From: a virus
Virus record (IMG/VR): IMGVR_UViG_3300034418_010904
Location: 1-22,549 of that record
Length of the DNA: 22,549 nucleotides
Direction: 5' to 3' (one strand)
This document shows, piece after piece, positions 8,640 through 16,810 of this stretch. The notes under the pieces were generated by a model. The model made no database searches, had not been told where the DNA came from, and worked only from the letters and a program-made list of their open reading frames with translations. How positions within the stretch are numbered: position 1 is the stretch's first letter; every line of letters starts with the position of its first letter. Position numbers and translations under genes: made by a program.

Positions 8640-9473
8640 ATTTGCCTCCTTATTTTGGGCTTGACTAGAAAATACACCTTGTTCATTAAAATTATCTTTT
8701 TTTTCTTGAGAAGAATAAGTATTTTCAAACTTGAAATCTTCTTTATCGAAAATTATACTCTCTGGATTTGCAGGTCGATCAACAAATCCCTTACCGCTAA
8801 AGGTAATGTTTCTTAAAACTCTACCTATCTTATAGTTTTCATGTTCTCCAATCCCACCATAAGACCTTAAGTGTTTTGTTAGGAATGCTGTCTCTTCATT
8901 CCTTGCTAATACTTTAAATTCTCCTGTGCTCTTATCTGTTAAGCCATAATCAAATCCATTGAAAAAACATTCCATACTTACATATTTAGTTCCTTCTTCG
9001 ATTTCCGCAATAAGTTGATTTGCTCTACCGCTTAATTCTGGATCTGTAAATCCTTTGTAAATTACTGATGCAGTTAATATGTGGAATCTTTCGGGGAGAT
9101 TTTCAACTGGAGTTTCTGGGTGAATATAAATCCCATCTTCTGTTATAGGCCAATTTGCTGTGATGTGTCCAACTATTTCTGTCTCTCTATGTTCTAGATT
9201 TGTTGGCTTGTGTATTGGTGTGTCTTTGGCTGCCCAAACTTCTTCTTTGTCGAAGATATCATCATTTTTATTCCAGTCTGTGGTAACCAATATAGACTGT
9301 GTATAATATAGATCTTTATCGTTAACGCCAGCCTGAGCTTTTATTCTTTTCTTTTGTGATGCAGATAGTGTGTTTTCAGATCCCTTCTCTGCTATTGTGG
9401 CAAATGTTATAGACGCAGAAGCTTTGATTTGTTCTTCTAGACCGTCTTCGATTTCAGCTTTATAAATATTCAT
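7953..9473 (-). CDS. Prohead protease fused to scaffold
   Basis: This is a 506-residue two-part protein. Residues about 55-245 resemble phage prohead proteases: NLEHRETEIVGHI (candidate catalytic His95), KYVSMECFFNG (candidate nucleophile Ser166) and SGKGFVDRPANPESI (226-240). Residues about 279-506 are a highly charged helical and coiled-coil scaffold with many Lys and Met runs (MKKKKDEMEKMK, AMMKKKDEDMKKKDEE, AMMMKKKMASE). It is expected to build the core around which the capsid assembles, then cleave scaffold and itself. Protease assignment is from pattern and position between portal and capsid; catalytic residues are proposed, not proven. GGAAG lies upstream of the start. An internal start makes the scaffold alone. 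Confidence 0.82.
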   Translation of the reverse strand: MNIYKAEIEDGLEEQIKASASITFATIAEKGSENTLSASQKKRIKAQAGVNDKDLYYTQSILVTTDWNKNDDIFDKEEVWAAKDTPIHKPTNLEHRETEIVGHITANWPITEDGIYIHPETPVENLPERFHILTASVIYKGFTDPELSGRANQLIAEIEEGTKYVSMECFFNGFDYGLTDKSTGEFKVLARNEETAFLTKHLRSYGGIGEHENYKIGRVLRNITFSGKGFVDRPANPESIIFDKEDFKFENTYSSQEKKDNFNEQGVFSSQAQNKEANMNSEATNPTEKGEAMSDCSEMVKEAYASVETVKAQASELEAALDAERVAHAETKTALETALTEKEEAAKMSDEDMKKKKDEMEKMKAELDAANEVLAAYKSKEEEMKKKEAMMKRKASLLEAGLDEESATSNVEKFESLDDESFENMVSLLAMMKKKDEDMKKKDEEAMMMKKKMASESEDISEALETAEPSEEPDLSVASEEVNELENTRAALVDFVYSRLGKTPNK

Positions 9474-9513
9474 AATTTTCTTCCGTTATGAGAAATAGTT
9501 AGAATAATTTTAT

Positions 9514-11688
9514 TTACACCATAGAATAAAAATAAGCTTTCGTATATTTTAGTTCTTCAGCTGTCATTGTTCTGTTTAGTTCTCTGTTCATAGACTCTAT
9601 AAAAGATAAACAACTTATTTGTCTTTTTTTATTTTCAATACTATTAATAGTATTGAGTTTACTTAAAACTACTTCGTCTGTCACTTGTGCGTTTGGCTCT
9701 AGAGATAAGAATATCTTCGTTTTTGTTTCATCTGCTTCTTGATATTCTTCTGAAGATAAGCTTCTCATATTCTTTTTAGAGTAGAAGTCAAGAAGATGGG
9801 GATTCATTATATCTGAAATCTTCTCCTGAGCCTCAAGTCCCCATATTACAATAGAAGCATTTTGAGGAATACCGGTTTGTGGCTTAAACTCTCTTTGCTT
9901 TCTTTGTTCTGTGTCATTAGAATTCATTGGCCTTCCCTCTCCAGGAACACCTTTGGGTGGTTGGCTTTTGATCTTTTCTATTTCAGATTCTGTTTTAACT
10001 TCAACAATAGTTTTCTCTCCAGGAAGTCTTTCTTTAAGGTCTAATTCTACTTGACTTGGAGTAGCAAGACCCATCTGAAGAGCAATCTTTCTTAATCCAT
10101 TCTCAAAAGTTCCGCCATCATAATAAGGACCAGCCTTAGGTGACATTCTTCCACCGTCTCTTTGTTTTTCTTCATTTTTAATTCTTGATTTTTCCATCGT
10201 GGTATTAATACCAAATACTGTTTGTAGATATTCGTCACTTATTATATTTCTATCTGCTAGCTGGAGCAACAAAGCTTTTTCTGCTTCTTCATTACTAAGA
10301 TCCATTCTATCAAATTCAATCACTGCTGGCTCTTTAAATCCCATAGCTTTTTGAATCATAGAAATTTCATGATTCCAGAATTCTAACAATACCCTTCTTC
10401 CGTATTGTAGTCTTTGTGTAAGAGTTTTTAAGCTAATAAAATTATTGGTTGTTCCAGCAGCACCATAGGTTCCGGTAAGGGTTGGAGGGATACCCAAACC
10501 AGCATAAATGCTGTTAAGATGTGGGGTATATTTAGCCTCTCCTAAAAACTGATGAACGCTGGTTTTACTCTCAATAAGCTCGATATCTGGACCCCATACT
10601 AGGTCCATTGTTCCTCCACCAACATTATTCTGTAGGATATTACTAAGTTTGCTAGCAGCCGCTGGTGTTGGAGCAATCTTGTGGTCTAAACTACCAAGCT
10701 TAAATATACGAATGTTACTTATTGCGCCATCGAGAGCAGCAAGGTCAGCAAGCTTTAACTTTTCAATAACATTAATGTCGTCCATTATGGAATAGATCAT
10801 AGGATAAGCCCATGCTTTCCAGTCGTCTTTCTTATAATAAAACACCATAGTCTTGTTGGGATCTAAAACATACGGCTTTTTTGTTTTTGCTGCTTCAATT
10901 ACTGCTTCTGGTAATTGAGCTATTATGACTCTTTCTGCTTCTGTCTTTGGGGAATTAATCATCTTGCGTAAATTACCAGGTAATACTATAGAGTATACCT
11001 TCTTGCCAACAAAGCTCGCTAAAGGACCGCCAACAATATCAACAAGAACAGGATCAATAAAAGTATATTTCCAAGGTATTTCCTTTTTCTCTACATCTGG
11101 ACTAATATCGTTATACGTTAAATTCATGTCAGACTTTGCAGTGCTTTTATACATAGTCTTTTCAGCTTTTGTACTGATCTTTGCTGTTTGTCTATTTATA
11201 ACAACATTACCAAGACGATAAAGATTATTTAAAAACCTTTCACTTCTATCAACACCACGAATTTTTTGAAACCAGTTCTGGTAGAAGTTCTGTATTTTTT
11301 TATTAGGGTGTGAAATCCTTACTCCCTGACTAGCAAAATCGCCCATAAGATCAATAACATTTTTAACTAGACCAACACGATTATAAACGATATCACTTTG
11401 CTGAATAATACTTTTAATTTTCCTAGGAATAGATTCTTCAGGACGGAACACATCGTAGTCTCTACGGGTTAGTCCTGGTCTACCGCTAGTTGGCCCTGGT
11501 GCTAAATCAGAAAAATCTCTAGGGTAATAGTATCCCGCTGAAGCTCTATCTATACCACTAAATTCTTCTAGACTCCTCGAAGCTTCTGTTAGAGCGTTTC
11601 TCTTATCTGTTAGATTCTCGTCGCTCCAGGTAATATAAGCGTTCTCTGGAATTATATTTGCATCTGGTATATTTGTATTTTTGCTCAT
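9514..11688 (-). CDS. Portal protein
   Basis: This 724-residue protein lies directly between large terminase and prohead protease, the canonical portal position. Stretches such as VGLVKNVIDLMGDFASQGVR, FLNNLYRLGNVVINRQTA, YAGLGIPPTLTGTYGAAG and FDRMDLSNEEAEKALLLQLA fit the wing, stem and crown arrangement of phage portals. 'GLGIPPTL.G..G..TNN' is a pattern I associate with them. Portals form the dodecameric ring at one capsid vertex through which DNA is packaged. At 724 residues it is on the long side. The last 130 residues or so, after a Pro/Lys-rich linker (about 590-610), look like an extra helical C-terminal domain. AGGAAAATT precedes the ATG, and a 9-bp inverted repeat lies just upstream. 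Confidence 0.85.
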   Translation of the reverse strand: MSKNTNIPDANIIPENAYITWSDENLTDKRNALTEASRSLEEFSGIDRASAGYYYPRDFSDLAPGPTSGRPGLTRRDYDVFRPEESIPRKIKSIIQQSDIVYNRVGLVKNVIDLMGDFASQGVRISHPNKKIQNFYQNWFQKIRGVDRSERFLNNLYRLGNVVINRQTAKISTKAEKTMYKSTAKSDMNLTYNDISPDVEKKEIPWKYTFIDPVLVDIVGGPLASFVGKKVYSIVLPGNLRKMINSPKTEAERVIIAQLPEAVIEAAKTKKPYVLDPNKTMVFYYKKDDWKAWAYPMIYSIMDDINVIEKLKLADLAALDGAISNIRIFKLGSLDHKIAPTPAAASKLSNILQNNVGGGTMDLVWGPDIELIESKTSVHQFLGEAKYTPHLNSIYAGLGIPPTLTGTYGAAGTTNNFISLKTLTQRLQYGRRVLLEFWNHEISMIQKAMGFKEPAVIEFDRMDLSNEEAEKALLLQLADRNIISDEYLQTVFGINTTMEKSRIKNEEKQRDGGRMSPKAGPYYDGGTFENGLRKIALQMGLATPSQVELDLKERLPGEKTIVEVKTESEIEKIKSQPPKGVPGEGRPMNSNDTEQRKQREFKPQTGIPQNASIVIWGLEAQEKISDIMNPHLLDFYSKKNMRSLSSEEYQEADETKTKIFLSLEPNAQVTDEVVLSKLNTINSIENKKRQISCLSFIESMNRELNRTMTAEELKYTKAYFYSMV

Positions 11689-11703
11689 AATTTTCCTAAT
11701 TGT

Positions 11704-11734
11704 ATTGTAATATGATTGGCAATAGTATTACAAT
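11704..11734. repeat. Inverted repeat between terminase and portal genes
   Basis: ATTGTAATA (11704-11712) and TATTACAAT (11726-11734) are perfect 9-bp arms around a 13-base spacer, in the 58-base gap between large terminase and portal genes. No T-run follows on the minus strand, so it is not a typical terminator. It could be an mRNA hairpin upstream of the portal ribosome site or a protein-binding dyad. Confidence 0.5.
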
Positions 11735-11746
11735 TTTCATACACTA

Positions 11747-13783
11747 TTATCTGTATATCCCTTTATAAATTTCATCATTTGCTGATTCTGTGAACCAATT
11801 AGGCCCCTTGTACATAGAGCCAGTTTTTCCTTTCATAGTTCTCAGGTTTGCTCCGATAACACCATAGTTCATATCTGTAATAAGCTGCCTATTAATTTGC
11901 CTAGCAACCATATTAGCAATAATCAATGCACTATAACGGTCTTTACGAAGTTTTCCTTTCTTTCCATTTGGAAGCTTAATATCTGGAGTATCCCATTTAT
12001 CTCTTCCCCCAACTCCACTACTTGTTTGTGTCATTACAATAGTTGTAAGTTCATCTTTCAATTCTTCTATCTCTAATATACATTCACTTTCATTATCATA
12101 GATCTTTTCCATGTCCGTGTCCAGTATATCTTTTCCTTCTCTGTCTAAAGCAAAACCTAAAGAAAGCTCATCGAACCTTGGGAATAATAAAACCTTATCC
12201 TCTAAATCTTTTCTTAATCCGTGATTAGCACCTGCTGTCCAATCAGCCTTAGCAAACTGCACTAGTTCTAAAATATGAAGTCCCTGCTGATCATCTGTAT
12301 CTTTTTCTTTATCTGGATCGATAATAGGCCATATTAATTGCTCTCCTTCTTGTATCTTGTCAGGATCGTGCAGAGCCTCTTCTACTGCCACACCACCGCC
12401 TTGGGCATCCATTCCTATTCTTTCACAAGGAAATACTTTCATCAGCTCTCTAATTTTCCTAGCACAAAAACCATAGAAATCGTGCTCACCAACGAGTCCA
12501 GTTTTTAGTCTTTCTTTAAAGTTTGTTCTGTTTGTTGTCCAACAATAAACTATTCTAGTATGATCGGGATGAAGTTCTAGAACTACTATACTAAAATTAT
12601 CTTTCTCAGAAGCTGGATCGATTCCATAAACATATTTGTATTTAGAATTGCCTTTAGTGGCTATGTCGAAAAGAATCTTCTTATCATTAATTATTATTGG
12701 TTTGTCTTCTTTACAAACGCAACTTTCTATCAAACTTCTTTTAAAGAACCCATCACTATCTTCAGTGAAACAAGCGGCATACTCCATGTTATAAATTCCG
12801 GTATGAATCGTAGCTTTGGCTCTAGCAACCTGTTTGTCATCCATGAAACCTTTAGGAATTAATTCGTAGGGGATTCTAACTATGCTATAATCTTTCCAAT
12901 TAAAGTTTTCTGGCGCATCATTGCCGAAAATTTCTTTTAATTTATGTGGCCTACCCTTGCTATTAATAATCGCTTTGTAACGATTCCAGTATGAAGCGAA
13001 ATGCTTAAAACTATAATCCGCCGTTCCGCTGATAATAGCTTGGTTTCCTTTTTTAATCTGAATCTCTTCAAGCTCTTCGGTCCATATTCCAGCCTCTGTC
13101 ATTGCTTTCTTGCGAGCTTCTTCTTTCACGTTCTGAATAGGATTAGCGCTTACAGCTGCGAAACCTGCTACTACCGTTTCGTAAATATCCGGACTAATAC
13201 TAGCAAACTCATCAGCAATAATAATATGCGCACGAAGACCTCTAATCTTGCTTCCGTCTCCCATAGGAACAGCGATAGTCCAGCTGTCACCAAGACGAAT
13301 AGTACAACGATCAACATCTCTTCTGGGTCCATCTTCATTCCCACTAAATATACTCCTGATTATAGGACTATTTCTCCACATGTTTTCCATATATTCAAAT
13401 ATAACTTTACTTTGTCGGAAAGCCGCACCAACAATAACAATCTTTGTGCCTGGAACCATTATACACTTTAAAAAGCTATAAAGAGCCAAAGAAAAAGACT
13501 TACCAAAACCACGAGATGCAATAAACATAGGAAAAGGTCTGTACCAAAACTCTTGCATGAGTGCTACCTGAATCGGATGAAGCTCTATACCCATAAGGAG
13601 TTTAACAGTGGTTCCGAAATATTTGGGATTTCTGAGAAGACGAAGTAGATGTCTATCGGGATTTTCTATATCTTCCTTAGTTCTTCCAAAGAGAGGATTG
13701 TCTGGAAGAATAAGTTTATTTATATCACCTAGGCCTAGCCAACTATCGGCAAAAACATCTCTAGTTTCTGTTGTATTTGTCAT
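11747..13783 (-). CDS. terL: Terminase large subunit
   Basis: This 678-residue packaging motor has both expected domains. The N-terminal ATPase has a Walker A-like ASRGFGKS (89-96), Walker B HIIIADE (186-192, catalytic Glu192) and a coupling motif SGTAD (252-256). The C-terminal RNase H-like nuclease shows acidic residues in VYGIDPA (Asp389), IGMDAQGGG (Asp459) and KDRYSALIIA (Asp615). It docks on the portal, pumps DNA into the prohead and cuts the concatemer. Its first 23 bases overlap the end of the XPF-like nuclease gene, so expression is coupled. Length is a little above the usual 450-650. Function is certain from motifs and order; the packaging strategy (cos, pac or other) cannot be read from it. 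Confidence 0.96.
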   Translation of the reverse strand: MTNTTETRDVFADSWLGLGDINKLILPDNPLFGRTKEDIENPDRHLLRLLRNPKYFGTTVKLLMGIELHPIQVALMQEFWYRPFPMFIASRGFGKSFSLALYSFLKCIMVPGTKIVIVGAAFRQSKVIFEYMENMWRNSPIIRSIFSGNEDGPRRDVDRCTIRLGDSWTIAVPMGDGSKIRGLRAHIIIADEFASISPDIYETVVAGFAAVSANPIQNVKEEARKKAMTEAGIWTEELEEIQIKKGNQAIISGTADYSFKHFASYWNRYKAIINSKGRPHKLKEIFGNDAPENFNWKDYSIVRIPYELIPKGFMDDKQVARAKATIHTGIYNMEYAACFTEDSDGFFKRSLIESCVCKEDKPIIINDKKILFDIATKGNSKYKYVYGIDPASEKDNFSIVVLELHPDHTRIVYCWTTNRTNFKERLKTGLVGEHDFYGFCARKIRELMKVFPCERIGMDAQGGGVAVEEALHDPDKIQEGEQLIWPIIDPDKEKDTDDQQGLHILELVQFAKADWTAGANHGLRKDLEDKVLLFPRFDELSLGFALDREGKDILDTDMEKIYDNESECILEIEELKDELTTIVMTQTSSGVGGRDKWDTPDIKLPNGKKGKLRKDRYSALIIANMVARQINRQLITDMNYGVIGANLRTMKGKTGSMYKGPNWFTESANDEIYKGIYR

Positions 13784-14225
13784 GTACTGATCTCATTATT
13801 CTAACTGCCATTTTTTCTGCGTTATCTGCATCACCACAGAAAACTGTATGTATGCCGTAATTTATGTGAAAAAGACTAATCTGTTTAAGAATATAATTAT
13901 TCGAAACTCTCATCTTGTCCCACATTCTTTTTGGAATATCAGATCCAACAGGAAACTGATAAACATCGTCTAAATCAAATTCAAAAAGCATAAACCGGTG
14001 TGGGATTTCGCTCATTCTTTCTAAAAAAGCCGGGAACCTCTTCTCGGTAATATTATTCGCAATTTCACTTACACTCTGTTTTCTCTCTATACACAAAAGA
14101 TCCGCCATGCCCTCGATTGTATAGTCGCCCGTATCAATCTTCTCTCTGCTTGTAGTATGAGCACCAAACTCCCAAGGGTTTTGCTCTCTAGTATCAACTA
14201 TGATGGTAAAATTATCATGCTTCAT
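13761..14225 (-). CDS. XPF/ERCC4-type nuclease
   Basis: This 154-residue single-domain protein has the ERCC4 nuclease signature: VDTREQNPWEF (Asp11, Arg13, Glu14), TGDYTIEG (Asp34) and the core IERK (Glu47, Arg48, Lys49), followed by helical segments. Family members cut branched DNA such as flaps and Holliday junctions in a metal-dependent way. It has no helicase part and no obvious helix-hairpin-helix tail, so it is a minimal nuclease. It overlaps the large-terminase start by 23 bases and sits among packaging genes. A plausible job is resolving branched replication intermediates before packaging, comparable to T4 endonuclease VII, though from a different family; that job is inferred. Confidence 0.85.
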   Translation of the reverse strand: MKHDNFTIIVDTREQNPWEFGAHTTSREKIDTGDYTIEGMADLLCIERKQSVSEIANNITEKRFPAFLERMSEIPHRFMLFEFDLDDVYQFPVGSDIPKRMWDKMRVSNNYILKQISLFHINYGIHTVFCGDADNAEKMAVRIMRSVHDKYNRN

Positions 14226-14787
14226 TTTTTTTCTCGTCTCTATATTTCTTAGCTTTGTTTATCGCCCTTTTAACAACCATTTTTGCTACTGCGTCAACAT
14301 AAGGAATTCCCCTATTTTGACTCTCTTCCTTAAGCCAGCCGCAAATGGTTTCTAGATTTTCTTCGCACCATTCTATCCCACGAATATTCATCTCAAGCGC
14401 CCTTTTCTTGCAACTACAATTAGGAGTAGCCTTTATCCCAAGAGCAGAAAACATTCCAGCAAGAATGCTACCAGGACCATAAGGATCATTTTCTAATGTG
14501 GGAGGGAAAGTTTTTTGCAGGAAGGACTCTATCCCATCCTTGGCTGAAACCTCACGGAATTTTTCCTGGGCGTCTTTGATTGTGATGTCCTCTCGGAAGT
14601 TTTCGTCTTTGAATAGGATAATATTGGTGGGGCAAGGTTCAACGATAATATAGTATTCTTTTTGCGATGGGTGGCTTATATAGAGAATTTTAAGTTCGTC
14701 TGTTGTATATGGGGGTGGATTTGTAGTTTCTCCATTGGGGCCTGTTTGTGGGGGCGGTAAAAGTGTGATTGTTTTTTCAAGTTTCAT
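14215..14787 (-). CDS. Unknown protein with C-terminal Cys motif
   Basis: This 190-residue protein has a Pro/Gly-rich N-terminus (about 10-27), a beta-like middle (KILYISHP, YYIIVEPCP) and a C-terminal helical domain with Cys124, Cys126, Cys141 and Cys149. The segment LGIKATPNCSCKKRALEMN then GIEWCEENLETICGWLKEE resembles a short 'LGIKPT..CSCKKRA..MD..G..WC..N...I..WL.EEA..RG' motif. I have the impression of seeing this motif in phages and environmental bacteria without a known function. CxC plus further Cys might bind a metal. The gene overlaps the nuclease genes on both sides by 11 bases, and GGAG precedes the start. A DNA-metabolism or packaging link is suggested by position only. Confidence 0.7.
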   Translation of the reverse strand: MKLEKTITLLPPPQTGPNGETTNPPPYTTDELKILYISHPSQKEYYIIVEPCPTNIILFKDENFREDITIKDAQEKFREVSAKDGIESFLQKTFPPTLENDPYGPGSILAGMFSALGIKATPNCSCKKRALEMNIRGIEWCEENLETICGWLKEESQNRGIPYVDAVAKMVVKRAINKAKKYRDEKKNEA

Positions 14788-15049
14788 TCTTTTTCTCCAT
14801 AATTAATTTGTTAAAGAAATTAACATATGCTTCTTCGTTGCTGGTTATTTGTTTATGATGTTCTCTGCATAATGTAATACCGTTGTCGGGGTGATATCTT
14901 AATCCGGGGAAGTCACTCCATTTATAAATATGGTGGGCTTGTAGGCTTTTATTCTTCTTACATCCTGGCCATTGACATGTAAACTTATCCCGAGCATAAA
15001 TCTTTTTCCTCCAGTCTTTATACAAAGGGTCATTATAGTTCCTCATCAT
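14777..15049 (-). CDS. HNH endonuclease
   Basis: This 90-residue protein has a complete HNH motif. Cys25 and Cys30 (CQWPGC) and Cys61 with His64/His65 (LCREHHKQI) are expected to bind zinc. The AHHI pair (His39/His40) supplies the catalytic His, and Asn56 lies in YHPDNGITLC. Such small HNH proteins near terminase genes are common and in several phages stimulate terminase cleavage during packaging. The position, upstream of the ERCC4-like nuclease and large terminase and downstream of the small-terminase candidate, supports that over a homing role. The gene overlaps both neighbours, so it is not an inserted selfish element. Confidence 0.88.
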   Translation of the reverse strand: MMRNYNDPLYKDWRKKIYARDKFTCQWPGCKKNKSLQAHHIYKWSDFPGLRYHPDNGITLCREHHKQITSNEEAYVNFFNKLIMEKKNET

Positions 15050-15863
15050 CTAGATACTCCAAGCTTTCTGGTGTTAAGATTGGCTGGTCTACTTTCCCAT
15101 CCTGATATTGATGGTTCTCGTAGAGTTTTTCTTTAGCTTTTTGTGTTGCAATGGAGAGTATTTCCATTTCTTTACTTTCTTTCTCTCTAAGAACTTCATC
15201 TTCTAGCATTCTGATTAGTCCGACCCATGAACTTTTTCCATCCTCGATTCTTTTGATTCTTTGTTCTCTGGTGGCCTTGAGGTCTTTGCTGATTTTTTGT
15301 TGTTCGGAAAGCAGTTTGGTATATTCATTTGTATAGCTTGCTATAGAATTGCGGGCGAATGAGAGTTGTGTTTCGAGATTTGTGAGTTTAGGAATATCTC
15401 TTTGGTCTTCAGGCTTGTTGTATTCGTCGTCTACTTTTCTTTGAAGTCTTTCTGTTTCTGAGATGTGTCGCTTTCTTTCTTTCATAGAGCGATTAATAAG
15501 AATGTCTATTGTGATAAACTGTTTGATCTGAAGTTCTTCAGCAGGAAGTACGTCCTCTCTAAACTGTTTTACTAGGCCGATCCATGTATTTTCAAAATAT
15601 TCAAGCTCTCCTGTTTCTTCGTCAAATTGTCGAGTAATTTCAGACCAGAATGTTTTGGCGTGTAATTTTAATCGAAGATTTTGATCGGTAATATTTTCTT
15701 CTGGGTCGAACGAGAGCTTGTGATCAACAATATATCTTTGTATAGGTTTTGTGCTTCTGTTTAGAGCAGTGGCTATATCTTCTATACTCATAGAGCCGAT
15801 ATTGTCACGAATGAAATTCTGCTCATCTGTACTGAGCTGCCCTCTTTTTCTAGCTGCCTTCAT
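15033..15863 (-). CDS. HTH and coiled-coil DNA-binding protein, candidate small terminase subunit
   Basis: This is a 276-residue protein. Residues about 10-48 form a helix-turn-helix pattern (STDEQNFIRDNI, then IEDIATALNRSTKPIQRYI). The centre (about 128-205) is a long charged coiled coil. A short motif occurs on both sides of it: TWIGLVK (93-99) followed by EDVL, and SWVGLIR (212-218) followed by EDEVL, suggesting two symmetric arms of a helical hairpin. The C-terminus is acidic (EYLDDEEL). N-terminal HTH plus a helical oligomerisation core, with position upstream of large terminase in the same operon, fits a small terminase that recognises packaging sites. No sequence family is recognised with certainty; a transcription regulator is the alternative. 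Confidence 0.6.
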   Translation of the reverse strand: MKAARKRGQLSTDEQNFIRDNIGSMSIEDIATALNRSTKPIQRYIVDHKLSFDPEENITDQNLRLKLHAKTFWSEITRQFDEETGELEYFENTWIGLVKQFREDVLPAEELQIKQFITIDILINRSMKERKRHISETERLQRKVDDEYNKPEDQRDIPKLTNLETQLSFARNSIASYTNEYTKLLSEQQKISKDLKATREQRIKRIEDGKSSWVGLIRMLEDEVLREKESKEMEILSIATQKAKEKLYENHQYQDGKVDQPILTPESLEYLDDEEL

Positions 15864-16482
15864 GATTTATAATCTCTTTAATATCGTTGATAAGAATAAC
15901 CATTTCTGGCTTACTGATTTTAATTCCGGTTTTAAGTTTTAAATAAACTTTCCTGGCTTCTCCGTGAAGCTCTTCTTCTATAATCTCTAGGATCTCCTTG
16001 TTACTTACTGATTCAACATGGTCGTTAGAATAATTTACTATATATTCTTTAATGTCCTCTACGGTATTAAGATACATTAGGTTTTTCTTGCTGTTGTTTC
16101 TGTTGTGCCATGTAAGAAAGTCTTGGCATTCAGTGGTGTCTGTAAATTTTTCGCAGGAGGAAGGGAATAAAGGGTTGTTGGGTCGGAATAAAGGACAAGA
16201 GTTGCATGGTTTATCTGGTCTCTGATAGTTATCTCTTTTGAAATTAAAGAGACGGTTTCTTACATGGGTCCATAAAAAGTTTTCTAGTGGTCTTTTATGG
16301 TCGTAATTTTGAAGTCCTTCGATTGCAAATACGCTAATTTGCTGTCGCATATCCTCTATTTCGTGATATCCGAATTTGAATTTATAGGCGAGCTTCTTGC
16401 TGATGGTTTCTATTGTTTCTAGAAGTTCTTCCTCTGTTACATTATTCTGCTTGTGTGTCTTTACTCTCTTCTTTTTCTTCAT
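15850..16482 (-). CDS. Sigma70-like factor with Cys cluster, candidate late-gene sigma
   Basis: This is a 210-residue protein. Residues about 23-86 look like sigma region 2: ISKKLAYKFKFG, IEDMRQQISVFAIEGLQNYD and NFLWTHVRNRLFNFKRDNY. Here DMRQ stands for the core-binding helix and the aromatic, basic end for -10 recognition and melting. A Cys cluster follows (Cys93, Cys96, Cys110, Cys119; C-x2-C-x13-C-x8-C), possibly a zinc site. The C-terminal helices (about 162-205) could be a reduced region 4 or clamp-binding part. Size and layout recall T4 gp55-type late sigma factors, and a TATAAATA box lies at 6384-6391. Role in late transcription is inferred. It is the second gene from the minus-strand promoter. 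Its start overlaps the upstream gene and has only a weak ribosome site. Confidence 0.65.
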   Translation of the reverse strand: MKKKKRVKTHKQNNVTEEELLETIETISKKLAYKFKFGYHEIEDMRQQISVFAIEGLQNYDHKRPLENFLWTHVRNRLFNFKRDNYQRPDKPCNSCPLFRPNNPLFPSSCEKFTDTTECQDFLTWHNRNNSKKNLMYLNTVEDIKEYIVNYSNDHVESVSNKEILEIIEEELHGEARKVYLKLKTGIKISKPEMVILINDIKEIINHEGS

Positions 16483-16594
16483 TAAGCAGTGATCCGATGG
16501 ATTTTGTTTGTGTTTTTTCTAGGTCTTTCTGTGCAGAAAGTTCAAGTTCCTCAGAGGCTTTAACTCTAAGTTCGCTGGATACGATATTGTTCAT
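16442..16594 (-). CDS. Small Glu-rich protein, first gene of the minus-strand operon
   Basis: This 50-residue, Glu/Lys/Ser-rich, probably helical protein (MNNIVSSELRVKASEELELS...) is of unknown function. I chose the ATG at 16594 because AAGGTG lies five bases upstream; a longer frame from 16645 would cover the promoter and lacks a ribosome site. It overlaps the sigma-like gene by 41 bases. It may be a real small regulator or mainly a leader peptide that couples translation into the sigma-like gene, whose own ribosome site is weak. No recognised domain, Cys or membrane segment. Confidence 0.5.
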   Translation of the reverse strand: MNNIVSSELRVKASEELELSAQKDLEKTQTKSIGSLLNEEKEESKDTQAE

Positions 16595-16633
16595 ATGTTC
16601 ACCTTGATTAGTGTTTTGAAAGCCAAGCAATAT

Positions 16634-16662
16634 ATTATAGTACACAAGAAATTAAGAAGCAA
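16634..16662 (-). promoter_or_regulatory. Sigma70-type promoter of the minus-strand operon
   Basis: On the minus strand a consensus TATAAT -10 box (16639-16634) follows TTGCTT (16662-16657) at an ideal 17-base spacing, about 40 bases before the first ATG. The -35 match is only partial. It would drive the sigma-like gene and the packaging genes behind it. Confidence 0.55.
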
Positions 16663-16810
16663 CATTTTATAGCATCAAAGGGGCAAAGAGGATAGTTTAG
16701 GTATTACATATTTGTATTTGGGGGCTTATTGTTTTTGGACCACCGCGCGATTTTATATAGGGTGTTATACCGCCAGTATAAAATATAAAAACCCCCTTTT
16801 GTATATTATA

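Noticed and set aside
13001-13481. Plus-strand frames inside the terminase gene
   Set aside because: Antisense shadows of a certain gene, with no start signals.
13717-13724. TATAAATA box on the minus strand in the terminase gene
   Set aside because: It lies within codons for Asp-Ile-Asn-Lys, about 60 bases after the start of the gene it would have to serve; probably chance in AT-rich DNA.
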